Source of the DNA: Bog-159 sp963843255
GTDB lineage: Bacteria > Acidobacteriota > Terriglobia > Bryobacterales > Bryobacteraceae
NCBI GenBank assembly: GCA_963843255.1
Contig: CAWJJQ010000012.1
Coordinates: 124,001 to 188,000 of the forward strand
Direction: 5' to 3'
Length of the DNA stretch: 64,000 bases
The translations under genes and the position numbers were made by a program. The notes under the pieces are model-generated. The model was not told where the DNA came from, ran no database searches, and worked only from the letters and a program-made list of their open reading frames with translations. This document shows positions 42,304 through 50,721 of the stretch, in pieces; within the stretch, counting starts at the first letter, position 1; each line of letters begins with the position of its first letter.

Positions 42304-43791
42304 ATGCGGCGAAATCGGTTGCGGTCCAGGATGGTGTATGCGCTGCTGGCGCTGGGTTTGTTACCGGCGAGTGCCTTGCCCGCACAGGTCCTCACAACCC
42401 TCTATAGCTTTTGCACCGGGAGCGGCGGGAATTGCCCGGACGGCCAAAATGTTTACGGAGGGCTGGTTCAGGGACTTGATGGAAGTCTATACGGGACGAC
42501 TTACCAGGGCGGAGCTTACGGCGGCGGCACCATTTTCAAGATCAGTCCAACCAGCAGCCTGATAACGCTCTACAACTTTTGCACCTTGAGCGGTTGCGCG
42601 GATGGCGAGTTGCTGCGCACGGGGCTGACCCTGGGGGTGAGCGGGAACTTCTTCGGGATGACCCAGGGAGGCGGGACCAACGCTTATGGGACGGTCTTCA
42701 GCATCACGCCGGCCGGCGTGCTGACGACCATGTACAACTTCTGCGCCCAGACCAGGTGCGCAGACGGCGGGTATCCTTTCGCCGGCCTCTTCCAGGCCGC
42801 TAACGGTGTGTTTTACGGGACTACATACGTGGGCGGCAACGTCAACGGCAAATCACCGGAAGGCACCGTCTTCCAGATCACGTCCAGCGGCGTGTTGACT
42901 ACTTTGTACCGGTTCTGCGCAGGGCAGGGAACTTGCTCTGACGGCGCGTCCACAATGGGCGGGCTCATTCAGGCGACCGATGGAAATTTTTACGGCACCA
43001 CCTATACGGGTGGGGCGAGTTTGGGCTGGGCCGCCGGCTTGGGGGACGTAGGCACGGTCTTCAGAGTCACTCCGCACGGCGCGTTGACCACCCTGTACAC
43101 CTTCGGCGCCAAAGTCGGGAATACGGACGGTTGCGGGCCCCGCGCGCGACTGTTGCAGGGGAGCGACGGGAACTTATACGGGACTACCAATCAACGCGGG
43201 GCTTACGGCAACTATGGCACGATCTTCCGGATCACTACGACCGGGAACCTGACCACGCTTTATAGCTTCTGTGCCGTGAGCGGGTGCCTGGACGGCGCCA
43301 ATCCCGAGGCTCCACTAATCCAGGGTAACGACGGGAATTACTACGGGACGACGCATTTCGGCGGGGCTTTCAACGGCGGCACGGTGTTCCAAGTGACTCC
43401 GTCCGCCGAACTAACGACGTTGTATAGCTTCTGCTCGCAACCAGGTTGCGCGGACGGGCAATACCCTTACGGGGAGCTGGTCCAAGGCACCGACGGAAAT
43501 CTATACGGGACCACAAACCAGGGCGGCACTGGCGGCGGTGGTACGCTCTTCAGCCTGTCCACGGGCTTGGGCCCGTTTGTGCGGATGCTGCCGGTGTCGC
43601 CGGCCCCGGGTTCCCCTGTCAAGATTCTGGGGACGAACCTGACTGGTGCGACCCAGGTCAGCTTCGACGGCACGCCCGCCGTGTTTAAGGTGGTTTCACC
43701 TACCTTGATCACCGCCACAGTGCCCGCGGGAGCGACCAGCGGAACGGCGCAAGTAGTAACACCTCGCGGGACACTCTTTAGCGTAAAGTAG
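42304..43791 (+). CDS. GloVer-type seven-repeat secreted protein (copy 2)
   Basis: Start ATG 42304 has GGAGG 8 bp upstream and lies 26 bp after copy 1; an in-frame GTG at 42274 overlaps the previous stop but lacks that site. Signal peptide (YALLALGLLPASALPAQ), seven LYSFC-type repeats and a C-terminal IPT/TIG-like domain (ILGTNLTGATQVSFDGTPAV). Repeat five has lost its first Cys (LYTFGAKVGNTDGC). A tandem duplicate of copy 1, probably in the same transcript. Confidence 0.85.
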   Translation: MRRNRLRSRMVYALLALGLLPASALPAQVLTTLYSFCTGSGGNCPDGQNVYGGLVQGLDGSLYGTTYQGGAYGGGTIFKISPTSSLITLYNFCTLSGCADGELLRTGLTLGVSGNFFGMTQGGGTNAYGTVFSITPAGVLTTMYNFCAQTRCADGGYPFAGLFQAANGVFYGTTYVGGNVNGKSPEGTVFQITSSGVLTTLYRFCAGQGTCSDGASTMGGLIQATDGNFYGTTYTGGASLGWAAGLGDVGTVFRVTPHGALTTLYTFGAKVGNTDGCGPRARLLQGSDGNLYGTTNQRGAYGNYGTIFRITTTGNLTTLYSFCAVSGCLDGANPEAPLIQGNDGNYYGTTHFGGAFNGGTVFQVTPSAELTTLYSFCSQPGCADGQYPYGELVQGTDGNLYGTTNQGGTGGGGTLFSLSTGLGPFVRMLPVSPAPGSPVKILGTNLTGATQVSFDGTPAVFKVVSPTLITATVPAGATSGTAQVVTPRGTLFSVK

Positions 43792-43821
43792 CCTTCTGCG
43801 CGGTCTTTGCGCTGCCGGAGC

Positions 43822-45060
43822 TTACTTCTTTGTTGCCTGCTGGAGGTGTTTCTCCTTTTCCTCCTCTTCGGACTTCCTGATAGCCGCGGCCCTGGCGAAA
43901 GCATCGGCGGCGGCCGCGGCATCGCCCTTGCGCTTCAATAGCAGGCCCAGGTTATTCCAGGCGGCGGCATTCTGATCGTCCAGCGCGACGGAATGGCGCA
44001 ACGCTTCAATGGCGCCGTCCGCGTCGCCTTGTTGTTTTAGAGTGGTGCCCAGAATGTACCAGGCCTCGTTATATGTTGGCCGTTGCCCCACCGCGGCGCG
44101 GAGTTGCTCGACGGCTTTATCCGGGACGCCGGCATCGATGTAGGTCAGCGCCAGGCTGTAGTGCGCTTCGGTTAGCGCGGGATCGAGTTGCACCGCCTGC
44201 TCCAGCTCGGCGCGGGCGCGCGGCAGGTCATCGATGGATTTGTAAGCGATGCCCAGGTCATAGTGCGCGCCGGCATCGCCTGGATGCTTCGCGATCACCG
44301 CGGATAGCTGCTTGATAGCGGCTTGCATATCTCCGGCGGCGATATACGCATAGCCCACGTTTACCTGGACGCGCACGTTCCCGGGGTCGCTCTCCAGGAT
44401 GTGCCGGAACTGCTCCAGTCCCGCGGCCGGATGCCCCGATTTCACCAGTGCATTGCCGTAACCGTTGCGCACCGCGATGCTTTTGGGATCGAGTTGGACG
44501 GCCTGGCGATAGGCCCCGCTGGCTTCTTTGTATAGATTCTGGCGCTCGTAGGCGGCGGCCAGCGTCTCCCAAAGGGTGGCGTTGGAGGGCAGTTGGCGGG
44601 ATGCGCGCGCCAGCTCGCGGGCAGCTTCCGCGTAGTGCCCGGTTTCGTTATACACGGAGCCCAGACGGAAGCGATACTCGCCGTTGGCGGGCGCCAGGGC
44701 TACAGCTCTTTGCAGAGCGCGGAGGGAGGGATCGGGCTGCTGCACCATCCACAACGCGGCCCCCAGGTGGAACCAGGCTTGCGCCATTTTGGGGTCGAGC
44801 TCGGTGGCGCGGCGGAAATACGGGATGGCATCGCCGGAGCGGCTGGTGGCCGCCAGAAGGAAGCCCGCCTCGTCCTGATACGCCGCGGATTTGGGAACCA
44901 GCTCCGCCAGCTTCTGATAAGCCGCGAGCGCTCCAGGGGCGTCGCGCGCGGCCAGGCGCTGGCGTGCGGTAGCTTCCAATTCAGGAACTCCCGGCGGTCC
45001 CTGCGCCGCGAGCGGCCAAACCAGAAAACAGGCGCTCCAGACCGGCAGAACGCGCAGCAC
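43822..45060 (-). CDS. Secreted TPR-repeat protein
   Basis: A short signal peptide (LPVWSACFLVWPLAAQ) precedes about ten TPR repeats in 412 aa (for example AQAWFHLGAALWMVQQPDPS; AHYDLGIAYKSIDDLPRARA). The C-terminus is charged (EEEEKEKHLQQATKK). The GTG start shares its G with the TAG stop of the regulator upstream, so translation is coupled. A periplasmic scaffolding role is likely; partners are unknown. Confidence 0.85.
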   Translation of the reverse strand: MLRVLPVWSACFLVWPLAAQGPPGVPELEATARQRLAARDAPGALAAYQKLAELVPKSAAYQDEAGFLLAATSRSGDAIPYFRRATELDPKMAQAWFHLGAALWMVQQPDPSLRALQRAVALAPANGEYRFRLGSVYNETGHYAEAARELARASRQLPSNATLWETLAAAYERQNLYKEASGAYRQAVQLDPKSIAVRNGYGNALVKSGHPAAGLEQFRHILESDPGNVRVQVNVGYAYIAAGDMQAAIKQLSAVIAKHPGDAGAHYDLGIAYKSIDDLPRARAELEQAVQLDPALTEAHYSLALTYIDAGVPDKAVEQLRAAVGQRPTYNEAWYILGTTLKQQGDADGAIEALRHSVALDDQNAAAWNNLGLLLKRKGDAAAAADAFARAAAIRKSEEEEKEKHLQQATKK

Positions 45061-46322
45061 TAGTTGCGGCTCTCCGTTCCCCGCTGGTGAACGTGCAAAC
45101 TGACGAGCGCGGATTTCACCGGCACACCACCGGAGACCTTGACGCGCAGGAGCGCTTCGAATGGCGGAACGTGGCGGCGGGCGCCGGGCTCCATCCTGGA
45201 CAATAGTTCCTCCAGCCGGGCGGCGCGACAGACGTACTCGACGGCCGCCTGGGTGCCAAATGTGGTGATGCCCGCCAGGATCAGCACGCGGTGGCTGGCA
45301 TTCAGGCCCGAAGTTAGAGCCAGCAGCGCATAATCTTCCGTTATCGGTCCGTCGGAGGCGAGATATCCGGGCTGTTCGCCGCCCGCGGGATGGAGGTTGG
45401 TGATCATCAGGTCGCCTTTGCGGGGTGCGTCGGGCTTACGGGCAAAGACGAAATCCTGCGTACCGGGTAGTTCGCGCAGGGAGAGGTTTTCGGATGGAGA
45501 GCCGATGAAGATGAGATCGCTGGTCTTGGCGTCGTCCCAGGTAAGCAGGCGGCCGCGCTTGATGCGAATGGTCTGCTGCAGGCTGCTGAACACCCGGTCC
45601 AGGTCGTGGACCGCCATAACTTCACCGACGCCGGTGTAATGATCCAGAATCTGCTTGCCGCTGTCGAGGGCGGCATCGTAGTAGCGCAAGCCGGTTTCGG
45701 GGCGGCCCACGAATTCGGCGTTGCTGTAAACCACTAGGGGAGCTTCCTGAGCGTTCAGAAAGCCGCCCCAAAAGGCGCGCACGGCGGCCGCCGGCGGTTC
45801 GGTGACGCCGGCCGGTAGGGCGGGCATAAGCCGGGTGACCGCAATAGACAGGATCACGACCACGATGGCGCCAATGACCATGGAAAGGAAGAGCCAGGAA
45901 AGCGGATAGGGGCGGGGCGGGCGCGGCGGCGAAACGGGCGCGACCACCGGTTCGGCGCGCGATTCGGGGGCGGGCCGGGTGTGGTACGTGAGCGAATAGG
46001 CCCCTTTGGGTATCTCGATCACCAGGCGATCCAGGGCGCCTTCACCGGCGTAATACTCGGCCAGTTTGGAACGGAGCCGGCCGGTCTGCACGCGGACCGT
46101 GGAATCGAGGCGGGAATCGAAATCGGCGGGACGGCCGAAGACCTCGGTGGCGATCTGGTACTCCTTCAGCGGAGCGCCGGGCGATTCGAGCGAGTGGTCG
46201 CCCAAGTAACGGAGCAGCTTACAAAGCGACTCCGATCCGTGCAGAACGGAACTGCGGTTCAGCTTCTCGATCTGAGAATGAAGCGCATCCCGTTCGGTCC
46301 CTGTTGCGCCGGTATCCCTCAT
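45060..46322 (-). CDS. Membrane-bound winged-helix regulator (ToxR/CadC-like layout)
   Basis: A 420-aa protein with an N-terminal winged-helix region typical of acidobacterial regulators (LKEYQIATEVFGRPADFDSR, then DSTVRVQTGRLRSKLAEYYA and VIEIPKGAYSLTY, residues 50-113), a Pro-rich linker, one membrane helix (141-165) and a 250-residue extracytoplasmic domain. That domain has LLTWDDAKTSDLIFIGSPSE and VLILAGITTFGTQAAVEYVC, a folded unit I do not recognise. The arrangement suggests a one-component sensor that binds DNA from the membrane. The TPR gene follows with a 1-bp overlap. A promoter is seen at 46349-46377. Confidence 0.85.
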   Translation of the reverse strand: MRDTGATGTERDALHSQIEKLNRSSVLHGSESLCKLLRYLGDHSLESPGAPLKEYQIATEVFGRPADFDSRLDSTVRVQTGRLRSKLAEYYAGEGALDRLVIEIPKGAYSLTYHTRPAPESRAEPVVAPVSPPRPPRPYPLSWLFLSMVIGAIVVVILSIAVTRLMPALPAGVTEPPAAAVRAFWGGFLNAQEAPLVVYSNAEFVGRPETGLRYYDAALDSGKQILDHYTGVGEVMAVHDLDRVFSSLQQTIRIKRGRLLTWDDAKTSDLIFIGSPSENLSLRELPGTQDFVFARKPDAPRKGDLMITNLHPAGGEQPGYLASDGPITEDYALLALTSGLNASHRVLILAGITTFGTQAAVEYVCRAARLEELLSRMEPGARRHVPPFEALLRVKVSGGVPVKSALVSLHVHQRGTESRN

Positions 46323-46348
46323 TTAACGCGAGATTAACAGTACCGCTA

Positions 46349-46377
46349 AGTCTATGCAAAACGAGTAACGGAGTCAA
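46349..46377 (-). promoter_or_regulatory. Sigma70-type promoter of the membrane regulator
   Basis: The minus strand reads TTGACT (46372-46377), 17 bp, TAGACT (46349-46354), with the ATG 27 bp further. No Shine-Dalgarno is visible in the leader, which contains a TTAA-N7-TTAA inverted repeat immediately before the start codon. Confidence 0.5.
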
Positions 46378-46448
46378 GTAACATTGACGATACAGGTTTT
46401 CGGATGAGAATCTCGTTGTGCGCGGAACGGCGGCGAGATAGAATCTCG

Positions 46449-47033
46449 ATGGTGCACTTTCGCAGACTGGCGTGCTTCATTCTGGGTGCATGGTTGGCCG
46501 GGGTTGTCTTCATGGATACCGTGGCGACCCAGAACTTCCGGTCCGTGGACCGGCTTTTGGTTCAGCCCGCCGCCCAGGCAGGGGAGCAGTTCGACAAGCT
46601 GGGACGGGATGTCGCGCGCACGTTATTGCGCCACCAGGTTTCGGAGCAAAACCGCTGGTACTTCGAGATGTGGGGGCTGGTGGAGATCGGTCTGGGCGCG
46701 GCTCTGCTGATGGTGCTGTTGTTTGGCAGCAGCGAAACCAACCTGATGCTGGTAGTGCCGGTGTTGATGCTGCTGATTGCGGTAGCGCAGCGGTTCGCGC
46801 TGACCCCACAGATGGTGGTCATCGGGCGCGTGATCGACTGGGTACCGGCCAGCGAAGCGTCAGCCGACCGCTCCCGCTTTTGGCTGTTGCACAACGCATT
46901 CGTGGGTCTTGACTTGGTGAACTGGGCGCTGGGAATCTATCTGACCGGTAAGCTGCTGTTCCGGAGGAAAAAGCGGGGCGATCCGGACGAGGAAGCGCTG
47001 GAGCGGCGCGCCCCACAAACGGATAGGTTTTAA
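46449..47033 (+). CDS. Small integral membrane protein, unknown
   Basis: Start ATG 46449 (MVHFRRLACFILGAW) is chosen because a membrane helix follows at once; ATG 46404 is an alternative. In 194 aa about four helices are visible: 7-25, one near residues 75-95 (IGLGAALLMVLLFG), one directly after (LMLVVPVLMLLIAVAQRF) and one near 155-175. The rest is polar, with a basic C-terminal tail RRKKRG. A DUF4149-like membrane protein is possible but not certain. Confidence 0.6.
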   Translation: MVHFRRLACFILGAWLAGVVFMDTVATQNFRSVDRLLVQPAAQAGEQFDKLGRDVARTLLRHQVSEQNRWYFEMWGLVEIGLGAALLMVLLFGSSETNLMLVVPVLMLLIAVAQRFALTPQMVVIGRVIDWVPASEASADRSRFWLLHNAFVGLDLVNWALGIYLTGKLLFRRKKRGDPDEEALERRAPQTDRF

Positions 47034-47037
47034 GGGC

Positions 47038-49455
47038 TCATTCGTACCGCAGCGCCACCGTTGGATTGACACCGGCGGCGCGGCGCGCGGGAATGTAGCA
47101 GGCCAGAAATGCGACCGTGGACAGGATCGCGGCGACTGCGGCCAGCGTGACCGGGTCGCGCGGCGAAATTCCGAACAGCAGGCTGCCCAACAGGCGCGTG
47201 AGCACCAGGGCTCCCGCCAAGCCAATCGCCAGGCCCACGAGCGCCAGGCGCATGCCGCGCAGGATCACCATCAACAGCAGACTGCCGCGGGAAGCGCCCA
47301 AAGCCGCGCGGATGCCGATCTCGTGGATGCGCTGCGTGACCGAATAGCTGATCACACCATAGATCCCAATGGCCGCCAGCAGCAGCGCGACACAGGCAAA
47401 GACGGCCAGCAGCATGGTCTGCATACGGTCGCTCGAAACCGTGCCGGATTTGATCTGGTCCAGGGATTGCAGGTCGGCGATGGGTTGATTCTTGTCCACT
47501 GCGTGCACGGCTGCCTGGATGGCCGAGGTGAGCCTGTCAGGATCGATGGAGGCGCGCAGGACCATGTTGAGGTCGTTGGTGGGGCTCTGGTCATAGGTGA
47601 CGTACATGCCCGGACTCTTCATGTCTGTGAGGCTGCCGGTCTGTTCGTCGCTCACAATTCCGACGACTTCCCAGGGGACCTCGGGACCGAGGCCTGGCTG
47701 CCCGTACAGGATTTGCTGGACCAGAATGCGCTGGCCGAGGGGATCCTCGGTTTTGAAGTAGCGTTTGGCCATGGTCTCGCTGATGACGGTGACGGGCGGG
47801 GCGGCCTGCGTGTCGCGATCCGTGAAGAAGCGGCCGCGGAGCAGTCGGATATCGAGCGTGCGGAAGTAGTAACTCGAGATGCGTTTGTAGAAGCAGGCGG
47901 GGCGATTGGCGCGGTCCACGAAGGGCCGGCCGGCGATCAGGAAGGGCATCCCATCGCCCCATCCCTGCATGGGCAGAACGTTGGTGAAGGCTACGTCGCG
48001 CACCCCCGGAGCCGCGCGCAGATGTTCGTCGAGGTTCCGCAGGTATTGGATCAGTTGCACGGGTTGAGTGTAGCGGTTGCGGGGAATTGGAAGGCGGGCG
48101 GTGGTGACGTTGGCGCTGGTGAATCCGGTATCCACGCGCAGCATGCGGAAGAAACTGCCTACCAGCAGACCGGCTCCGGCCAGCAGCACGAAGGCAAGCG
48201 CGACTTCGCTAACGATCAAGGCACTGCGCAGACGCGCACGGCCCGCGCCGGTGGTGGCCGAGCGGCCGCCTTCTTTCATGGAAGACGCGGGATCGACGCG
48301 GGCGGCATGGATAGCAGGCGCCAGGCCGAACAACAACGCCGTCAGCAACGAGATGGCCACGGTAAAGAGAAGAATATGGGTATCGATGGAGACGTCGGCT
48401 TCGCTGGGAAGCGAGTAGGGCGGGGCCAGACTGATGAGGCCGCGGATCATGGCATAGCCGAACGCCAGGCCCAGCGCTCCGCCCGCGCCCGCGAGTAGCA
48501 GGTTCTCGGTGAGCAACTGGCGGATGATCCGGGCGGACCCTGCACCGAGCGAGACACGCACGGCGATCTCGCGTTCGCGGCCGGTGCCGCGCGCCAATGT
48601 GAGATTGGCCAGGTTGGCGCAACCGATCAGCAGGATGGCTCCCACCGCGGCCAGCAGCACCAGCAGGGAGCGGCGCAGTTGCGGTCCAACCACCTGGTCC
48701 TCAAAGCGCTGGACGGTGACGCCCCAGCCTTTGTTGGATTCGGGATAAGCCGCCGCGATGCGGGCGCCGATGGCGTCCATGGCAGCCTGCGCCCTTTCGA
48801 GGGTGACGCCGGGCTTGAGACGGGCTAACGAGACCATCCAGTGGTAATCGCGGGTCATGTCGCGTGGTTCGAATTCGAGCGGCATCCAGAGTTGGGCAAA
48901 GGAACGATCGAAGGGGCCGTTGGCCGGCAGCACGCCGATGACGGTGCATGATTTGCCGTTGATCGTGAGGTTGCGGCCGACCACAGAGGCGTCGGCGCCG
49001 AACCGGTTCTCCCACAACCGATGGCTCAGGACGACGACCTGGGATTTACCCGGCTGATCCTCATCCGCGGCAAATGTGCGGCCCAGTACCGGCTGCGCTC
49101 CGAAGATATCGAAATACGATGCCGAGACGCGGGAGCCCTGCAATTCCACCGGTTCGCCGGATCCGGTGAGCGTGAAGGATCCGCCAAAGGTGGTGGCGGC
49201 CATGTGTTCGAAGACGGTATTCTGATTTTTCCAGTCGAGGAAATTGAGGGTGGAGATGCCGTTGCGATCACCTCCGGGTGGTTTCTCCCAGACCAGCACG
49301 ATGCCGTGCGGATCGCGGTAGGGCAGGGGTTTGAGCAGCACGCCGTTGACGAAGCTGAAGATGGCGGTATTGGCTCCGATGCCGAGAGCGAGGGTCAGAA
49401 GCGCGACCAGAGTGAAGCCGGGAGAACGGCGGAGCGTGCGGATAGCGTATCGCAT
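47038..49455 (-). CDS. ADOP-type duplicated FtsX/MacB permease
   Basis: An 805-aa permease with two MacB periplasmic domains and two FtsX units. N-terminal helix TLVALLTLALGIGANTAIFS and domain 1 (residues about 20-270), FtsX 1 (LLAAVGAILLIGCANLANLT, 271 on), and the second half from FVLLAGAGLLVGSFFRMLR, ending IGIRAALGASRGSLLLM and CYIPARRAAGVNPTVALRYE. ADOP permeases are strongly amplified in Acidobacteriota and usually lack a linked ATPase, as here. What is moved is unknown; export of peptides, drugs or lipoprotein-like cargo is typical of MacB relatives. Confidence 0.93.
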   Translation of the reverse strand: MRYAIRTLRRSPGFTLVALLTLALGIGANTAIFSFVNGVLLKPLPYRDPHGIVLVWEKPPGGDRNGISTLNFLDWKNQNTVFEHMAATTFGGSFTLTGSGEPVELQGSRVSASYFDIFGAQPVLGRTFAADEDQPGKSQVVVLSHRLWENRFGADASVVGRNLTINGKSCTVIGVLPANGPFDRSFAQLWMPLEFEPRDMTRDYHWMVSLARLKPGVTLERAQAAMDAIGARIAAAYPESNKGWGVTVQRFEDQVVGPQLRRSLLVLLAAVGAILLIGCANLANLTLARGTGREREIAVRVSLGAGSARIIRQLLTENLLLAGAGGALGLAFGYAMIRGLISLAPPYSLPSEADVSIDTHILLFTVAISLLTALLFGLAPAIHAARVDPASSMKEGGRSATTGAGRARLRSALIVSEVALAFVLLAGAGLLVGSFFRMLRVDTGFTSANVTTARLPIPRNRYTQPVQLIQYLRNLDEHLRAAPGVRDVAFTNVLPMQGWGDGMPFLIAGRPFVDRANRPACFYKRISSYYFRTLDIRLLRGRFFTDRDTQAAPPVTVISETMAKRYFKTEDPLGQRILVQQILYGQPGLGPEVPWEVVGIVSDEQTGSLTDMKSPGMYVTYDQSPTNDLNMVLRASIDPDRLTSAIQAAVHAVDKNQPIADLQSLDQIKSGTVSSDRMQTMLLAVFACVALLLAAIGIYGVISYSVTQRIHEIGIRAALGASRGSLLLMVILRGMRLALVGLAIGLAGALVLTRLLGSLLFGISPRDPVTLAAVAAILSTVAFLACYIPARRAAGVNPTVALRYE

Positions 49456-49529
49456 TGGCTTGCTTGTTAGACGATAAAGGTCGGAGCGCGGTTGGGCTCC
49501 TTTGAGAATACCGGCGCAGGACGAAAAGG

Positions 49530-49832
49530 TTACCGGCGTTTGGCGGCTGGCCGGCGCGGCTCGGGGTCCAGCTCGATGTGATCGATGATGCCGATCACGG
49601 CCATGTCGATGGGAGACTGCATACGGCCCACGCTGCTCATGGCAGCGAAGCCATCGGTGGTGAGCAGGACCTGATCGCCAATGCCGGCGCCCACGGCGTC
49701 GAGGGCGATGACCGCGTCGCCACGATTCGACCCGTCCAGATTCAGCGGCTGGACAAGGAGGAGGTTGCGTCCCTCGTGGCTGGGGTGCTTATGGGTGGCC
49801 ACGGCCTCGCCGATGATACGAGCGATCAGCAT
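49530..49832 (-). CDS. Microcompartment vertex protein, EutN/CcmL family (BMC-P 3)
   Basis: A 100-aa BMC-P protein that forms pentamers capping shell vertices. LIARIIGEAVATHKHPSHEG, LLLVQPLNLDGSNRG, IALDAVGAGIGDQVLLTTDG and IDMAVIGIIDHIEL follow the EutN/CcmL fold in order. A basic C-terminal extension (RRPAAKRR) sets it apart from the other two. It is the last gene of the operon, 4 bp after the previous vertex gene. Confidence 0.92.
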   Translation of the reverse strand: MLIARIIGEAVATHKHPSHEGRNLLLVQPLNLDGSNRGDAVIALDAVGAGIGDQVLLTTDGFAAMSSVGRMQSPIDMAVIGIIDHIELDPEPRRPAAKRR

Positions 49833-49836
49833 GGGG

Positions 49837-50109
49837 TCAGGCGCGCTTCACGTGGAGGGTATCCACGATGCCGGTGATGGTGCTGTCGACGGGCACTTCG
49901 TCGGGCAGGAAAGCGAAGCTAGCTTCTTTGCTGCGGGTCCAGTAGACCAGCTCGCCGGCGCCGGCGCCGGTCCAGTCCGTGCAGATCAGCTTCTTGCCCG
50001 TGGGTTGCAACTCAGGGGTGACCGGCTGCACGATGAGGAGGCGGCGGCCATCCAGACGGGAGTCCTTCATGGTGGACCAGACGCAGCCTACCACTCGGCC
50101 GAGCAGCAT
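49837..50109 (-). CDS. Microcompartment vertex protein, EutN/CcmL family (BMC-P 2)
   Basis: A 90-aa BMC-P protein with LLGRVVGCVWSTMKDSRLDG, LLIVQPVTPELQPTGKKLIC and DSTITGIVDTLHV. It differs from its neighbours by a lysine-aromatic loop (YWTRSKEASFAF) where the others have small residues, so it may occupy a distinct vertex position. It follows the third copy by 3 bp. Confidence 0.92.
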   Translation of the reverse strand: MLLGRVVGCVWSTMKDSRLDGRRLLIVQPVTPELQPTGKKLICTDWTGAGAGELVYWTRSKEASFAFLPDEVPVDSTITGIVDTLHVKRA

Positions 50110-50112
50110 AAA

Positions 50113-50379
50113 TCAATCCAGGCGGACATCGTCGACGATGCCGACGATGGAGGTATCCACAGGCGCTTCCTTACAGCCCTCCGCCATGCGCGCGGAGCTG
50201 CCGGAAACCACCAGCACTCTTTCCTTGAAACCGGCGCCGACGGTATCGACGGCTACCACGTAGCCGGACTCGTCCTTGCCGTCGGGCGAAACGGGCTTCA
50301 CGATGAGGAGCTTTTTACCTTCCAGACGCGGGTCCTTGCGGGTCGCCACTACGGTGCCCACCACGCGGGCCAAAATCAT
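50113..50379 (-). CDS. Microcompartment vertex protein, EutN/CcmL family (BMC-P 1)
   Basis: An 88-aa BMC-P protein: ILARVVGTVVATRKDPRLEG, LLIVKPVSPDGKDESGYVVA, VDTVGAGFKERVLVVSGSSA, and a C-terminal VDTSIVGIVDDVRLD. First of the three vertex genes in transcription order, 18 bp after the hexamer gene. Confidence 0.93.
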   Translation of the reverse strand: MILARVVGTVVATRKDPRLEGKKLLIVKPVSPDGKDESGYVVAVDTVGAGFKERVLVVSGSSARMAEGCKEAPVDTSIVGIVDDVRLD

Positions 50380-50397
50380 TGTGAGCCTGCCGGCCGG

Positions 50398-50691
50398 CTA
50401 CTTGCCGGCATTTTGCGTTTTGCCGATCGGCAGGATGTCTTCCAGGCTCTGATGCGGGCGCGGGATGACATGCACGGCGATCAACTCGCCCACACGGCGG
50501 GCAGCCGCGGCTCCCGCATCGGTGGCCGCACGCACGGCCGCCACATCGCCGCGGACCATCGCGGTAACGTATCCCGATCCGATCTTTTCCCAGCCGACCA
50601 GCGAAACCTTGGCGGCCTTGACCATGGCGTCGCACGCCTCGATCATGGCGACCAGTCCGCGTGTCTCGATCATTCCTAGCGATTCACCCAT
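50398..50691 (-). CDS. Microcompartment hexameric shell protein (BMC-H)
   Basis: A 97-aa BMC-domain protein close to PduA/EutM: SLGMIETRGLVAMIEACDAM, then the pore segment WEKIGSGYVTAMVRGDVAAV and the C-terminal GELIAVHVIPRPHQSLEDIL. The KIGSG pore loop is the usual one for small polar metabolites. It is the only hexamer-forming protein seen, and no BMC-T trimer is present. It follows the aldolase gene by 30 bp. Confidence 0.95.
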   Translation of the reverse strand: MGESLGMIETRGLVAMIEACDAMVKAAKVSLVGWEKIGSGYVTAMVRGDVAAVRAATDAGAAAARRVGELIAVHVIPRPHQSLEDILPIGKTQNAGK

Positions 50692-50721
50692 CTATCGTCT
50701 CCCATGCTTCCTATATTCCGA

